Assembly (NCBI GenBank): GCA_002354055.1
Contig: DEKW01000013.1
Location: forward strand, 1 to 64,000
Direction: 5' to 3'
DNA length: 64,000 nt
Source: Bacteroidales bacterium UBA2712
GTDB taxonomy: Bacteria > Bacteroidota > Bacteroidia > Bacteroidales > Paludibacteraceae
The translations under genes were made by a program, and so were the position numbers. A model generated the notes under the pieces. The model did not search any database, had not been told where the DNA came from, and worked only from the letters and a program-made list of their open reading frames with translations. Position 1 is the first letter of the stretch. Every line of letters starts with the position of its first letter. Shown here piece after piece: positions 41,558-49,249 of the stretch.

Positions 41558-41589
41558 TACCCTAGGACTCTAGGATTCTAGTCCCCTAG
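41554..41589. repeat. CTAGGA word repeat carrying stop codons of convergent genes
   Basis: Five CTAG cores spaced 7-10 bp fill the junction. The btuF stop (41555-41557) and the stop of the leftward CWC gene (complement of 41578-41580) are both written by the repeat. Confidence 0.75.
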
Positions 41590-41775
41590 TTTTCTTCCTA
41601 TCTCCTCCAGACAGCTCCTACACAAACAATCCGAATAATGCGTGCGAAGATACTCGCGCGCTTTTTCGTTTAGTTGTACTCCCACGCATTGACAGAAAGC
41701 GTCGTGCGTACAAACAAAATGTGCCCCGCATCGTGGGCACACTTTGTTCTTTCGTTCATTCGTTAACTCGTTCAT
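41578..41775 (-). CDS. Small cysteine-rich CWC-family protein
   Basis: A 65-residue protein with seven to eight Cys in the pattern CPRCGAHFVC ... CQCVGV ... CLCRSCLEEIG, which matches the cysteine-rich CWC family, likely a zinc-binding fold of unknown role. The N-terminal residues MNELTNERK are written by a GTTCATT/CGTTAA word array that also fills the gap to the GH13 gene. It lies convergent with btuF. Confidence 0.75.
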   Translation of the reverse strand: MNELTNERKNKVCPRCGAHFVCTHDAFCQCVGVQLNEKAREYLRTHYSDCLCRSCLEEIGRKLGD

Positions 41776-41801
41776 TCCTTCATTCGTTATTTCGTTAACT
41801 T
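41750..41801. repeat. TTCGTTCATT word repeat at the CWC/GH13 junction
   Basis: About six units of TTCGTTCATT/TTCGTTAAC type span the start of the CWC gene and the stop of the GH13 gene. The inverted form (GAATGAACGA) makes up the array inside gmd at 25181-25240. Confidence 0.7.
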
Positions 41802-43640
41802 GATGATAACCGTACTCAGCCCCTGAACGGTAAACGGTCTATACAGGCTTATTTGTTTGCCGCTCAGCGGATCCATACCTATCGGGCTATAGTTCTTTAG
41901 GATTTCCTGATAGTGACCCACCGGCACTTCGCGCGGTTCTTCAGAAGCGTTCGCAAAGACGAACACAGCCTCTTCGTCGTTGTAGCGGAAGAACGCGTAT
42001 GTGTTGTCGCGAGAGAGGAAATGGAGCGTCTTGCCCTTATGGAGTACCGGCTCTTTCTTTCTCCATTGGAAGAGTTGGCTCTGGAACTCGAACATATCTA
42101 CCATCTCATCATTGATCTCACCCCCTTGCGGCAGCGGCGCACGCAGATACGAGTGGTCGCTCGGGTTCTCTTTGTTGGATGAGATCAGCGCGTATTCATC
42201 GCCGTACAGCACTTGCGGAATACCGCGCATGGTAGCGAGCAGCACGTAAGCCAGCTTCACGCGGCGGATGTCTCTATCTTTGACTGCATCGCGGATTCGG
42301 CTCATGTCATGGTTGCCGAGGAAAGTGAAGAGTTTGTTTACGTCCGCGTACATGTAATCCATCGTGAGTGCGTCATAGACCTTTGTCAGGCCGTTGCCCC
42401 ATCCGTTACCGTCGTTCTCCAGAGCCTGACGGATGGCCTCCTCGGTCGGGAAATCCATTACGGTCGGCAGGTTGGAATCAAAGCCGTCGAAGTTCTTCGC
42501 TCCGCTTTGCCAGTAAGCAACAGCCGGGGCCGGTCTGGTCCAGCACTCGCCGACGATATTGATATGCGGGTATTCCTCGCGGATGGCTTTCAGCCATTTG
42601 CTGCCCGGGATCTTCTCGATATACGGATAGGTATCCACGCGCAGACCGTCCAGATCGGCGTACTCGATCCACCAGATAGCCCATTGCTGGAAGTATTTCA
42701 GCAGGTCCGGGTTCTCTAAATTCATATCCGGCATCGGGTGGTCAAACCATCCGCGGTTGGATAAGTTACGGTCGTATTGAGACGCGTTGATGTCGTAGTT
42801 CGCGGTGAAGCAGTTGTTCGTATTGGTGAACTGCGGGAACTGATTGATCCAGTCCTGATAAGGCAGGTCTTTCATCCACCAGTGAGAAGCACCGCAGTGG
42901 TTCGGTACCATGTCCATCAAGATCTTCAGACCCTTCTTGTGCGCCTCTTGTACCATCTTGGCATACAGCGAGTTAGAGCCGTAGCGCGGGTCTATATGGT
43001 AGTAGTCCGAGCATGCATAGCCGTGATAACTCCAAGCCTCTTCATCGTCGCCGAGCATCGGCGTCGGCCAGATAGCTGTACAGCCTAATTTCTCGATATG
43101 GTCGAGCGAATTGATGATACCCTGTATATCGCCGCCGAAACGTCCGTTCGGGTTCTTCTTGTCGGCTTTCTCGCGGGTGTCGGGAGTGCTGTTATTGCTG
43201 GGATCGCCATCTACGAAACGGTCGCTCATGATCAGGTAAACGACGTCGCTTGCGTCAAAACTCTTACGCTCGCGGCTTCCCTCACGGCGAGTGCCGATGA
43301 CGTAGTCATAAGTGGCTTTCTTTTTGCCCTTTTTAAGGGTGATGCGATACGTGCCCGGTTGGAACACTCCGAAATCTACAAACAGATAGTTTGGGCTCTC
43401 GGCGTTATGTTGGCTGCGGGGCACTAACCCGTGGCAAGCACCGCGAACGGCTTTGCCGCCTACCACCTGTTGTACGCTCACTTCGGCGTCCTTCAGGTCC
43501 TCGCCGTGAAATAGTACGGTTAGCGGAGTCCGCATCTCCGTCCACCAGCACAGTGGTTCTACTTGCTCGATCTTCGGGGCAGAGAACGCCATTCGGGCGC
43601 TCAGCAAAAGAGCTGCCAAAAAGAAGAATTTGGTTTTCAT
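41787..43640 (-). CDS. GH13 alpha-amylase-family enzyme, exported neopullulanase/cyclomaltodextrinase type
   Basis: A 617-residue protein with a signal peptide (1-20, ending AFS). An N-terminal Ig-like domain is followed by the catalytic barrel, with nucleophile D336 in DGLRVDTYPY, acid/base E365 in GECW and D445 in FLGNHD. Region DVVYLIMSDRFVDGD is the conserved first strand. Family members of this layout (SusA-like) cleave starch, pullulan or cyclodextrins in the periplasm. No SusC/SusD genes are nearby. The stretch ACHGLVPRSQHNAES (residues 68-82) in the Ig-like domain looks like an in-frame insertion. Confidence 0.9.
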   Translation of the reverse strand: MKTKFFFLAALLLSARMAFSAPKIEQVEPLCWWTEMRTPLTVLFHGEDLKDAEVSVQQVVGGKAVRGACHGLVPRSQHNAESPNYLFVDFGVFQPGTYRITLKKGKKKATYDYVIGTRREGSRERKSFDASDVVYLIMSDRFVDGDPSNNSTPDTREKADKKNPNGRFGGDIQGIINSLDHIEKLGCTAIWPTPMLGDDEEAWSYHGYACSDYYHIDPRYGSNSLYAKMVQEAHKKGLKILMDMVPNHCGASHWWMKDLPYQDWINQFPQFTNTNNCFTANYDINASQYDRNLSNRGWFDHPMPDMNLENPDLLKYFQQWAIWWIEYADLDGLRVDTYPYIEKIPGSKWLKAIREEYPHINIVGECWTRPAPAVAYWQSGAKNFDGFDSNLPTVMDFPTEEAIRQALENDGNGWGNGLTKVYDALTMDYMYADVNKLFTFLGNHDMSRIRDAVKDRDIRRVKLAYVLLATMRGIPQVLYGDEYALISSNKENPSDHSYLRAPLPQGGEINDEMVDMFEFQSQLFQWRKKEPVLHKGKTLHFLSRDNTYAFFRYNDEEAVFVFANASEEPREVPVGHYQEILKNYSPIGMDPLSGKQISLYRPFTVQGLSTVIIKLTK

Positions 43641-43645
43641 ACGTC

Positions 43646-44968
43646 TTATAGTTGGTTTATATATAATTTGTCTAATGGAGTGGGGTTGTCTTTGAGTTTC
43701 AAGTAGGCACCCCAGAAAGCTTTCATCTCCGGTGTCGGTGCCTGCAGGAACTCTTCCGTGCCTTGCGCCTCGATGCGTTTGATGACCATGCCCACGCTGA
43801 TCTTATGAGTGTCCAGAGCAGGCTGGTAAGTCTTCTCTTCCACACCTTCTGTATATACCTCGCGCAGGATACCTGTGTCCACCATGCGCGATAATAAGTT
43901 ATTTACTAATCGAATGGGTAAATTATCGCGAATAGCTAAATCGTGTGCAGTCAAAGGCGCTTCGTCTGCTTCGAAGCGGCGAATAATAACGGATAGCAGG
44001 TATAGCATGACGAAGTCTTTGTACCGCCTGGACATGTAATTCAGGTCCTGCTCGTACTCAAACTCCTCGTTGTTTTGGATAGCAAAAGACATCTCTGCGC
44101 CGATGAGAATCAAGAGACTCGTGTATTGCAGCAACGTCATCAAAATCGGTAGCGTCGCAAACGCGCCATACACGATACTCGTGCGGCTGAGCATGGCGAT
44201 CAGATAGACCGACAACATCTGTAACAGTTGGAAAAGGGTGCCCATCAAAATACCCGGAATGAGGGCACTGATGAACCGTACTTTGGTGTTCGGAATCGCA
44301 ATGTACATCGTGATGAAGAACAACCAGACAATCACAAACTGCAAAAATTGTACGCCGCTGGTATGGAAGAAATGATGCAGCGCCTCTATGTGTACGGAAC
44401 TCTCCACCGTCGTGTGCAGAAAAATATTGATACCCGCCGAGCAAACGAGCAGGACCGGAATCAGCACAACGATAGCGATATAGGTCGTGATTTGCCTCAG
44501 AATGGAGCGCGATTTCTGGACGTTCCATATCTGGTTAAACGCCGTCTCCACGGATTGAAAGAACGAATACACCGCCCATAAAAGAATCAGAATACCGATG
44601 CCGATGAATAAGCCGTCTTGCGCGGTCTCCAGATACCGATCGACCATCTCCATGATAGTGGGTACCATGCCTGTCTCGCCCAAGAACGATTTGTTGAGCT
44701 GTGTCTCGATCACGTCCGCTACACCAAAACCTTTCGCTACCGCAAAAATCATCGCCAAGATCGGAACGATGGCGAAGATAAGAGAGTAGGTAAGGGATTT
44801 GGCTTTGTCATTGAGGTTCTTGTTGTTGAAGCCGCGTACTACCAGAACGATCGTACGGATGATGGCGTAGCCTAATTTCTGGAAGAAACCGTCAAATTCC
44901 GTCTCCGTCCTCCGCCACATGTCGTAGCGTATAAAATGTATAATATCGGAGAATTTTACTTTCTTCAT
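43646..44968 (-). CDS. YihY/BrkB-family inner-membrane protein
   Basis: A 440-residue protein with about six membrane helices. The family core is seen as NDKAKSLTYSLIFAIVPILAMIFAVAKGFG (in parts), FFQSVETAFNQIWNV and YKDFV after the last helix. The last 130 residues form a cytosolic winged-helix-like extension (DEAPLTAHDLAIRDNLPIRLVNNLLSRMVDTG), common in Bacteroidetes members. Function in transport or membrane integrity is not established for the family. It lies 5 bases upstream of the GH13 gene on the same strand and 60 bases downstream of rnpB. Confidence 0.85.
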   Translation of the reverse strand: MKKVKFSDIIHFIRYDMWRRTETEFDGFFQKLGYAIIRTIVLVVRGFNNKNLNDKAKSLTYSLIFAIVPILAMIFAVAKGFGVADVIETQLNKSFLGETGMVPTIMEMVDRYLETAQDGLFIGIGILILLWAVYSFFQSVETAFNQIWNVQKSRSILRQITTYIAIVVLIPVLLVCSAGINIFLHTTVESSVHIEALHHFFHTSGVQFLQFVIVWLFFITMYIAIPNTKVRFISALIPGILMGTLFQLLQMLSVYLIAMLSRTSIVYGAFATLPILMTLLQYTSLLILIGAEMSFAIQNNEEFEYEQDLNYMSRRYKDFVMLYLLSVIIRRFEADEAPLTAHDLAIRDNLPIRLVNNLLSRMVDTGILREVYTEGVEEKTYQPALDTHKISVGMVIKRIEAQGTEEFLQAPTPEMKAFWGAYLKLKDNPTPLDKLYINQL

Positions 44969-45029
44969 GGTCCTATTAATTATTGGGGTCCCCGACGGGC
45001 ACTAACGGAGTGTGTCAGGTGGGGAGAGC

Positions 45030-45341
45030 AAAGCAGATCTATAAGCCGGGTTCTGTACCCTTTCGGGCGTCTATCATTAATCTCGAGTCGCGTGTTGCCA
45101 CGTGCTTCTCTCGCTTCCTACCCTCCGACTCACGCGAGCAGCGCTCAAACGCCGGTTTACTTGGAATTGCAGCCCACAGTGTGCTCGTTTCACATCACTC
45201 GTCTCTGTAGCAGTGACCAAACATTTCTGCCTGACGGCCGTTAACCGCTGTGGTGCTCTGTGCTGCCCGGACTTTCCTCTGCCGATGAGATTAAAGCACG
45301 TGTGCTTTTCTTTCTCTCCGCAGCGATAGACCAATCTGCTT
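45030..45341 (-). ncRNA. rnpB: RNase P RNA (class A)
   Basis: On the minus strand the RNA begins AAGCAGATTGGTC and ends with the complementary AGATCTGCTTT (P1). It contains the hallmark GAGGAAAGTCCGGGC near the 5' end and ACAGAACCCGGCTTAT near the 3' end, which pair to form P4, and AGGGTAGGAAGC in the specificity half. The length of about 312 nt is normal for Bacteroidetes. It is the catalytic RNA that matures tRNA 5' ends. It starts 32 bases downstream of a tRNA-Gly gene on the same strand, under that gene's promoter. Confidence 0.92.
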
Positions 45342-45373
45342 GTCCACGCCCGTTATCGCGCTTGCGCGCGATG

Positions 45374-45444
45374 AGCGGTGTACGGGAATCGAACCCGCCT
45401 CCTCGGCTTGGGAAGCCGATGCACTACCGATGTGCTAACACCGC
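45374..45444 (-). tRNA. tRNA-Gly (anticodon CCC)
   Basis: The 71-nt cloverleaf folds completely: acceptor GCGGTGT/ACACCGC, D stem GCAC/GTGC, anticodon stem TCGGC/GCCGA with loop TTCCCAA (anticodon CCC), T stem GCGGG/CCCGT with loop TTCGATT, and discriminator U73 as expected for glycine. CCA is not encoded. It reads GGG codons. Confidence 0.93.
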
Positions 45445-45484
45445 ATTAGGGACATCTATCTCGTTCCTTTTCCCAAATCGAGTG

Positions 45485-45516
45485 CAAAGGTACTGCTTTT
45501 TTTTGACATACGCAAG
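45485..45516 (-). promoter_or_regulatory. Promoter of tRNA-Gly and rnpB
   Basis: On the minus strand, CTTG (45513-45516, as CTTGCGTATGTC) and TACCTTTG (45485-45492) are 20 bp apart, 40 bp before the tRNA. The box is almost identical to the ffs promoter, so two core stable-RNA genes share the strongest-looking promoter form of the window. Confidence 0.75.
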
Positions 45517-45701
45517 AGTCTAATTGTTTTTTACGTTTTTTTAGTAAAAAAACACATTGATTTATTTGCATATTTCTTTCTTCTTTTCCCCGGTATGATA
45601 TGCCGTTTGTTTCATTCGCTGGCACTGACAACGTTTTTATGTGCGTTTTCTGCCCACATGTGTATTAAAATTTGTAAAAATCAAAAATACTTATATATAT
45701 A

Positions 45702-45733
45702 TTTGTATATTCCAAAAATTCTTTGTACCTTTG
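45702..45733 (+). promoter_or_regulatory. Upstream tandem promoter
   Basis: TTTG (45702-45705) and TACCTTTG (45726-45733) are 20 bp apart. No start codon with a useful frame follows before the second promoter 85 bp on, so it gives either a longer leader for the 45832 gene or a short RNA. Confidence 0.65.
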
Positions 45734-45786
45734 CAACAAATATAGGATAACAAGGAAAAATCCCAATATATTTCCCAAGTCATTAA

Positions 45787-45818
45787 TTTGCATTATTCAG
45801 TATAAAGCAGTACCTTTG
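45787..45818 (+). promoter_or_regulatory. Proximal promoter of the TPR/HTH gene
   Basis: TTTG (45787-45790) and TACCTTTG (45811-45818) are 20 bp apart. The GTG at 45832 is only about 7 nt from the expected transcript start. Confidence 0.65.
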
Positions 45819-45831
45819 CAGCGTTTTGTGG

Positions 45832-47043
45832 GTGAAAAGACACATATTATGGTTGATTGCGCCGGCTTATCTTCTTTCTTGTACTTCGCCGGATGCGGAA
45901 TCTTATTATCGTTCAGGGCGAGCATTGCGGGAGTCAGGGCGTCCGATTGAAGCGGTGGAAGCGTTCATCTCAGCGACGCGATGCAATACCCGCGAGTACG
46001 CTATTCAAGGGCGGGCTTATAGTAATATGGCTACTATGTGTCGTATGGGGGAGCGGCATGAGTTGGCATATGATCTTTATGAACAATCAGCCTGTCTTTT
46101 TTTCAAAGCAGCGGACACAACAGCATATGCGTTTGCGCTAAACAACATGGCGTGGGAACAAGCGGTAACGGGACATAAAGAGGCGGCAATGCAGTTGACT
46201 GATTCGGCGCTTGGGTTGTGTTCCGATGATGCAGTACGCCTGAAAATATTAGAGAGCAGGGCAGCTGCATGTCTATATGTCGAGGAATATGATTCGGTAT
46301 TGTATTATACGCAACAAAAGCCGTTGAATTCGGTATATTTCGATATGTTGCGAGCGCAGGCTTTTACCTTCATTTGCAACAATGATTCGGCTGTATATTA
46401 CGCGGAACGGGTAGTGCAAAAGACAGATAATCCGAGATATTTAGACGATGCTTATTATATATTGACGCATTGTGACAGCACGGCTATCGCGGATGATATA
46501 AGGTTTTTGGCAGCTACGCGCAGCGATATACAGCAAAAATTGGAACGCAATAATCCAGATTGGATTATAGCAATGCAAATGGCAGAACAGGCTTTGCAAG
46601 ACTCCCGAGCACCCAAGCACCATGTGGGATGGATTTGGGGTGCAATCACTGGAATAATCATGCTTGGTTCCATATTGGCTTGGTGGTTCTGGTATCGCCG
46701 TAAACGAATCAACTCTATAGAGCAGCAGTGTCGCAAACTAAAGAAAAGTACGAACCTGCGGGAAGACCTGCATTTGAATAACTATGCACAGTTCTGTGCC
46801 ATTTGTAATGCAAACCTAAACGGTATAGCAGATAAATTGGAACAAAAAGGCTTGTCAGAGCGGGAAATCCGTATCAGCGTACTAATACTGATTGGCTTTA
46901 CTTATGCGGAGATAGCGGAAATCCTGTTCCGCGCGGAAAGTGGAATAGGCAAAGACAAATATATCATTGCAAAGCGACTTGGCGTAAGCGTCAAGGAACT
47001 GCATAAAACATTACAAACCATAACTTGTGACAGATATGCGTAG
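45832..47043 (+). CDS. Lipoprotein-anchored TPR protein with transmembrane helix and C-terminal HTH-like domain
   Basis: I start this 403-residue protein at GTG 45832 (MKRHILWLIAPAYLLSC); a TTG two codons earlier is possible. A lipoprotein-like signal (LLSC) is followed by tetratricopeptide-like repeats (about residues 25-235), one membrane helix (VGWIWGAITGIIMLGSILAWWFW), a basic stretch and a C-terminal region (LSEREIRISVLILIGFTYAEIAEIL ... YIIAKRLGVSVKELHKTLQ) with LuxR-like helix-turn-helix character. This layout suggests a membrane sensor-regulator with periplasmic TPRs and a cytosolic DNA-binding end. The secreted protein and CotH genes downstream are likely linked. Confidence 0.7.
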   Translation: MKRHILWLIAPAYLLSCTSPDAESYYRSGRALRESGRPIEAVEAFISATRCNTREYAIQGRAYSNMATMCRMGERHELAYDLYEQSACLFFKAADTTAYAFALNNMAWEQAVTGHKEAAMQLTDSALGLCSDDAVRLKILESRAAACLYVEEYDSVLYYTQQKPLNSVYFDMLRAQAFTFICNNDSAVYYAERVVQKTDNPRYLDDAYYILTHCDSTAIADDIRFLAATRSDIQQKLERNNPDWIIAMQMAEQALQDSRAPKHHVGWIWGAITGIIMLGSILAWWFWYRRKRINSIEQQCRKLKKSTNLREDLHLNNYAQFCAICNANLNGIADKLEQKGLSEREIRISVLILIGFTYAEIAEILFRAESGIGKDKYIIAKRLGVSVKELHKTLQTITCDRYA

Positions 47044-47548
47044 ACTATTGCTTATCATTTTCTGGATTGCTGGCATCGGCAGTTTGTGTTATGCCAACTC
47101 GATTGATATTCCCCTAATGGAGTCCAGGGTTGAGTTTGGTTATGGGGATGGTCCGAAGGGGAGTACCCCTGATCCGTTTGACCCAAACCAAATTCGGGCT
47201 ACATTAATCGGCAATACCTTACACATTGAAAAGGATGCGGGCACGGACTCGTATGTAGTTATCCAAGAGTGTCAAAAAGAAAGAATGACCGAAACGTATT
47301 ATGATTTTGAAAGCGGTACGATCATCTATCCGATAACTCGTCCGGGACAGTACGTCATCCGGATCAGTAGCCCGGGAAAGGATTATACAGGCTGTCTGCA
47401 GGTTAATGAAATCTATGTATGCAATAGTAATGGACAGCGGTTGGACCACTTCCCTGATCCGTCAGGCGGAGTACCATATGGTCTTTCCTTTGTCATATTG
47501 GAAACGTCATTAGGAACAACGACATCCAAATTTTATAGATTTCCATAA
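47036..47548 (+). CDS. Secreted protein of unknown function
   Basis: A 170-residue protein from ATG 47036 with a signal peptide (MRRLLLIIFWIAGIGSLCYA) and a small beta-rich domain (IRATLIGNTLHIEKDAG ... GTIIYPITRPGQYVIRISS). The GxYxIxI strand near the end recalls DUF3244-like domains, but the match is weak. It overlaps the end of the TPR/HTH gene by 8 bases, so the two are translationally coupled and probably work together. Confidence 0.6.
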   Translation: MRRLLLIIFWIAGIGSLCYANSIDIPLMESRVEFGYGDGPKGSTPDPFDPNQIRATLIGNTLHIEKDAGTDSYVVIQECQKERMTETYYDFESGTIIYPITRPGQYVIRISSPGKDYTGCLQVNEIYVCNSNGQRLDHFPDPSGGVPYGLSFVILETSLGTTTSKFYRFP

Positions 47549-47584
47549 GGAATAATAATCCCAAGAATTTTCAAAATTTAGGAA

Positions 47585-47645
47585 TTTGTACACCACGATT
47601 AATTGCAGTACTTTTGCACCGTCAAACGATAAAGTTTGGCGGTGC
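47585..47645 (+). promoter_or_regulatory. cotH-type gene promoter with a 12-bp inverted repeat over the start site
   Basis: TTTG (47585-47588) and TACTTTTG (47609-47616) are 20 bp apart. From the last base of the -7 box, GCACCGTCAAAC (47616-47627) and GTTTGGCGGTGC (47634-47645) form a stem with a single T-G mismatch around GATAAA. The inverted repeat covers the expected transcript start, so it may be an operator in DNA or a short hairpin at the 5' end of the message. Confidence 0.55.
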
Positions 47646-47655
47646 GATTTGTTTA

Positions 47656-48813
47656 ATGAAAACTATTAGGACAATGAAAAAGGAACTATTATGGATTTTC
47701 TCAATCATGATCTTTATGACGGGTTGTACTGGTTGCCATTCTGATGTATCACTACAAACCATTCCTAAAGTGAGGATTGAATGTGCCGTGGCGTATGAAT
47801 TCTTGCAAAAAGAAGACGAACCCTGTCTCTTTGAGTTAACCGATTCTACGCATATGGTCTATCGGGACGAAATGGCTAAAATCAAATTGCGCGGGAATAG
47901 TACGGCGGAATGCCCGAAACGTCCTTTTGCGCTCAAACTGAGTCAGAACCATTCCTTGTGTGGTATGCCGGAAGCCAGGAAATGGGTTCTGCTCGCCAAT
48001 TATTTTGATAGCACCATGCTACGCAATGCGCTGGCTTTCAGAATGTCAGAACAAACCAATTTGGGATGGACTCCTCATTCATGTTTTGCGGAGCTATTCT
48101 ATAACGGAGCATATAAAGGTATCTATCAGTTATGCGAAAAAGTAGAAGTCGGGGCGCATCGGGTGGAAATAGAACAAGACGGTTGGCTGATTGAAGTGGA
48201 TGCCCGGGTAACGGAAAAAGATTCCTATTTCCAGACACGGAATATGGAAAATCCTTTCCGGATTGAATATCCGGACAAGAATCTCTCTGAACAACGGATT
48301 GAACAACTGCGTGCCTTTTTTCAACAGGCGGAAGATGCCTTGTTCGCGGATAATTTTACGGATTCTATAGATGGTTGGCGGAAGTATCTGAACGAAGATT
48401 CGTGGATAGATTGGTTTCTGATTAATGAGATAGCTAAAAATAATGATGCCGTCTTCTTTAGTAGTTGCTATATGCACAGTGGCACAGATGGGCGAATAGT
48501 GATGGGACCTGTATGGGATTTTGATTTAGGTTATGGCAATACCCCAGATAATGGTTGTGATTCGCCTGTAGGCTGGCATGTCAGAAATTCTTTATGGTAC
48601 ACTCGGTTGTTTGAAGATCCTGCGTTTGCACAAAATGTTCGTAAGCGATTCCAATTTTTCTATGGCAATAGAAGCAATTACTATTCTTTTATTCGCCACC
48701 AAGCAGCTTCGTTGCACCAGCATGTTGAGAGGAATGTATCTTATGATGAGAACATTGATAAGTTGCTCTTGTGGCTGGAGCAGCGCTTCGATTGGTTGAA
48801 CAAGAATCTGTAA
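47656..48813 (+). CDS. CotH kinase-family lipoprotein
   Basis: A 385-residue protein. ATG 47656 is taken as start; ATG 47674 (MKKELLWIFSIMIFMTGC) is equally good, and the longer frame is excluded because it begins in the -7 box. The lipobox is MTGC. CotH motifs are present: KIKLRGNSTAECPKRPFALKL, NYFDSTMLRNALAF, GIYQLCEKVEV and GPVWDFDLGYGN, the last holding the metal-binding Asp residues. CotH proteins are atypical secreted protein kinases, known from spore coats and found widely in Bacteroidetes envelopes. The target here is unknown. Confidence 0.85.
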   Translation: MKTIRTMKKELLWIFSIMIFMTGCTGCHSDVSLQTIPKVRIECAVAYEFLQKEDEPCLFELTDSTHMVYRDEMAKIKLRGNSTAECPKRPFALKLSQNHSLCGMPEARKWVLLANYFDSTMLRNALAFRMSEQTNLGWTPHSCFAELFYNGAYKGIYQLCEKVEVGAHRVEIEQDGWLIEVDARVTEKDSYFQTRNMENPFRIEYPDKNLSEQRIEQLRAFFQQAEDALFADNFTDSIDGWRKYLNEDSWIDWFLINEIAKNNDAVFFSSCYMHSGTDGRIVMGPVWDFDLGYGNTPDNGCDSPVGWHVRNSLWYTRLFEDPAFAQNVRKRFQFFYGNRSNYYSFIRHQAASLHQHVERNVSYDENIDKLLLWLEQRFDWLNKNL

Positions 48814-48824
48814 TTTTTTTGCCT

Positions 48825-48860
48825 TGCACTTTCTGCACTTTCTGCACTTTCTGCACTTTC
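48825..48860. repeat. Four 9-bp TGCACTTTC units
   Basis: Four exact units follow the CotH-type gene stop by 12 bases. The period is 9, so a coding insert of this word would keep the frame. Confidence 0.85.
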
Positions 48861-48900
48861 CCCCTCCATAGTGCAAATAGTGCAAATTGTGCAATGTGAT

Positions 48901-48998
48901 TTTTTATATAGCTTGTATCTTTTTTTTATATAGCTTGTATTTTTTTTTATATAGCTTGTATCTTTTACTCAAAAATTCAAGCAAAAAAGATACAAGCT
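48901..48998. repeat. Three TATATAGCTTGTATC units and inverted repeat
   Basis: Three units of about 21-23 bp lie in tandem. The last, GCTTGTATCTTTT (48955-48967), is complementary to AAAAGATACAAGC (48986-48998), which would give a 13-bp hairpin. There are no spacers of constant length, so it is not a CRISPR. Confidence 0.7.
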
Positions 48999-49249
48999 TC
49001 TCACTCCGGTCTAACCCTCGCAGCTACTCCCGCGAGCCCCTTTTATATCGTCTCTACCCGCGCATTTATGCGCGCTTAAGATTACATCCCCGACAAGGAG
49101 CGTCAGCCCCATGCATTTTTTTTACATAAGAACGCCGCACAAGCATCCAATCGTTAGTGATTCCTTAGTGATTCGTTGGATATTCGTTGGATATTCGTTA
49201 GTCATTGTACTACCCATCACGTACCCATTACGGACGGGGAAGCCTGACA

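Larger units (their letters stand above)
45445..45831. other. AT-rich 387-bp intergenic region with three promoters
   Basis: No gene is seen. It holds the leftward promoter for tRNA-Gly/rnpB at 45485-45516 and two rightward promoters at 45702-45733 and 45787-45818, with an A/T-rich stretch between them. A GTTTTTT/AAAAAAC inverted repeat (45533-45552) lies near the left end. Confidence 0.7.
48814..49249. other. Repeat-rich 436-bp intergenic region without a convincing gene
   Basis: It is filled by unlike short repeats in sequence: four TGCACTTTC units (48825-48860), three GTGCAAA units (48870-48893), three TTTTTATATAGCTTGTAT units (48901-48964) ending in an inverted repeat, a GCGCATTTATGCGC hairpin near 49055, and TTAGTGATTC, GTTGGATATTC and TACCCAT(C/T)ACG pairs (49153-49230). 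An 80-codon frame over 48887-49129 is just translated repeat. Confidence 0.7.

Noticed and set aside
41578..41775. The small cysteine-rich frame as spurious
   Set aside because: The Cys spacing fits the CWC family, so it was kept as a gene despite its short length and repeat-derived N-terminus.
48901..48998. Repeats resembling a short CRISPR array
   Set aside because: Units are adjacent, without spacers of constant size, and no cas genes are seen. The thrombospondin repeats at 15.5-16.1 kb were likewise checked and are coding.
48887..49129. An 80-codon frame in the repeat-rich gap
   Set aside because: The product is the translation of the TATATAGCTTGTAT repeat followed by low-complexity sequence; there is no start context.
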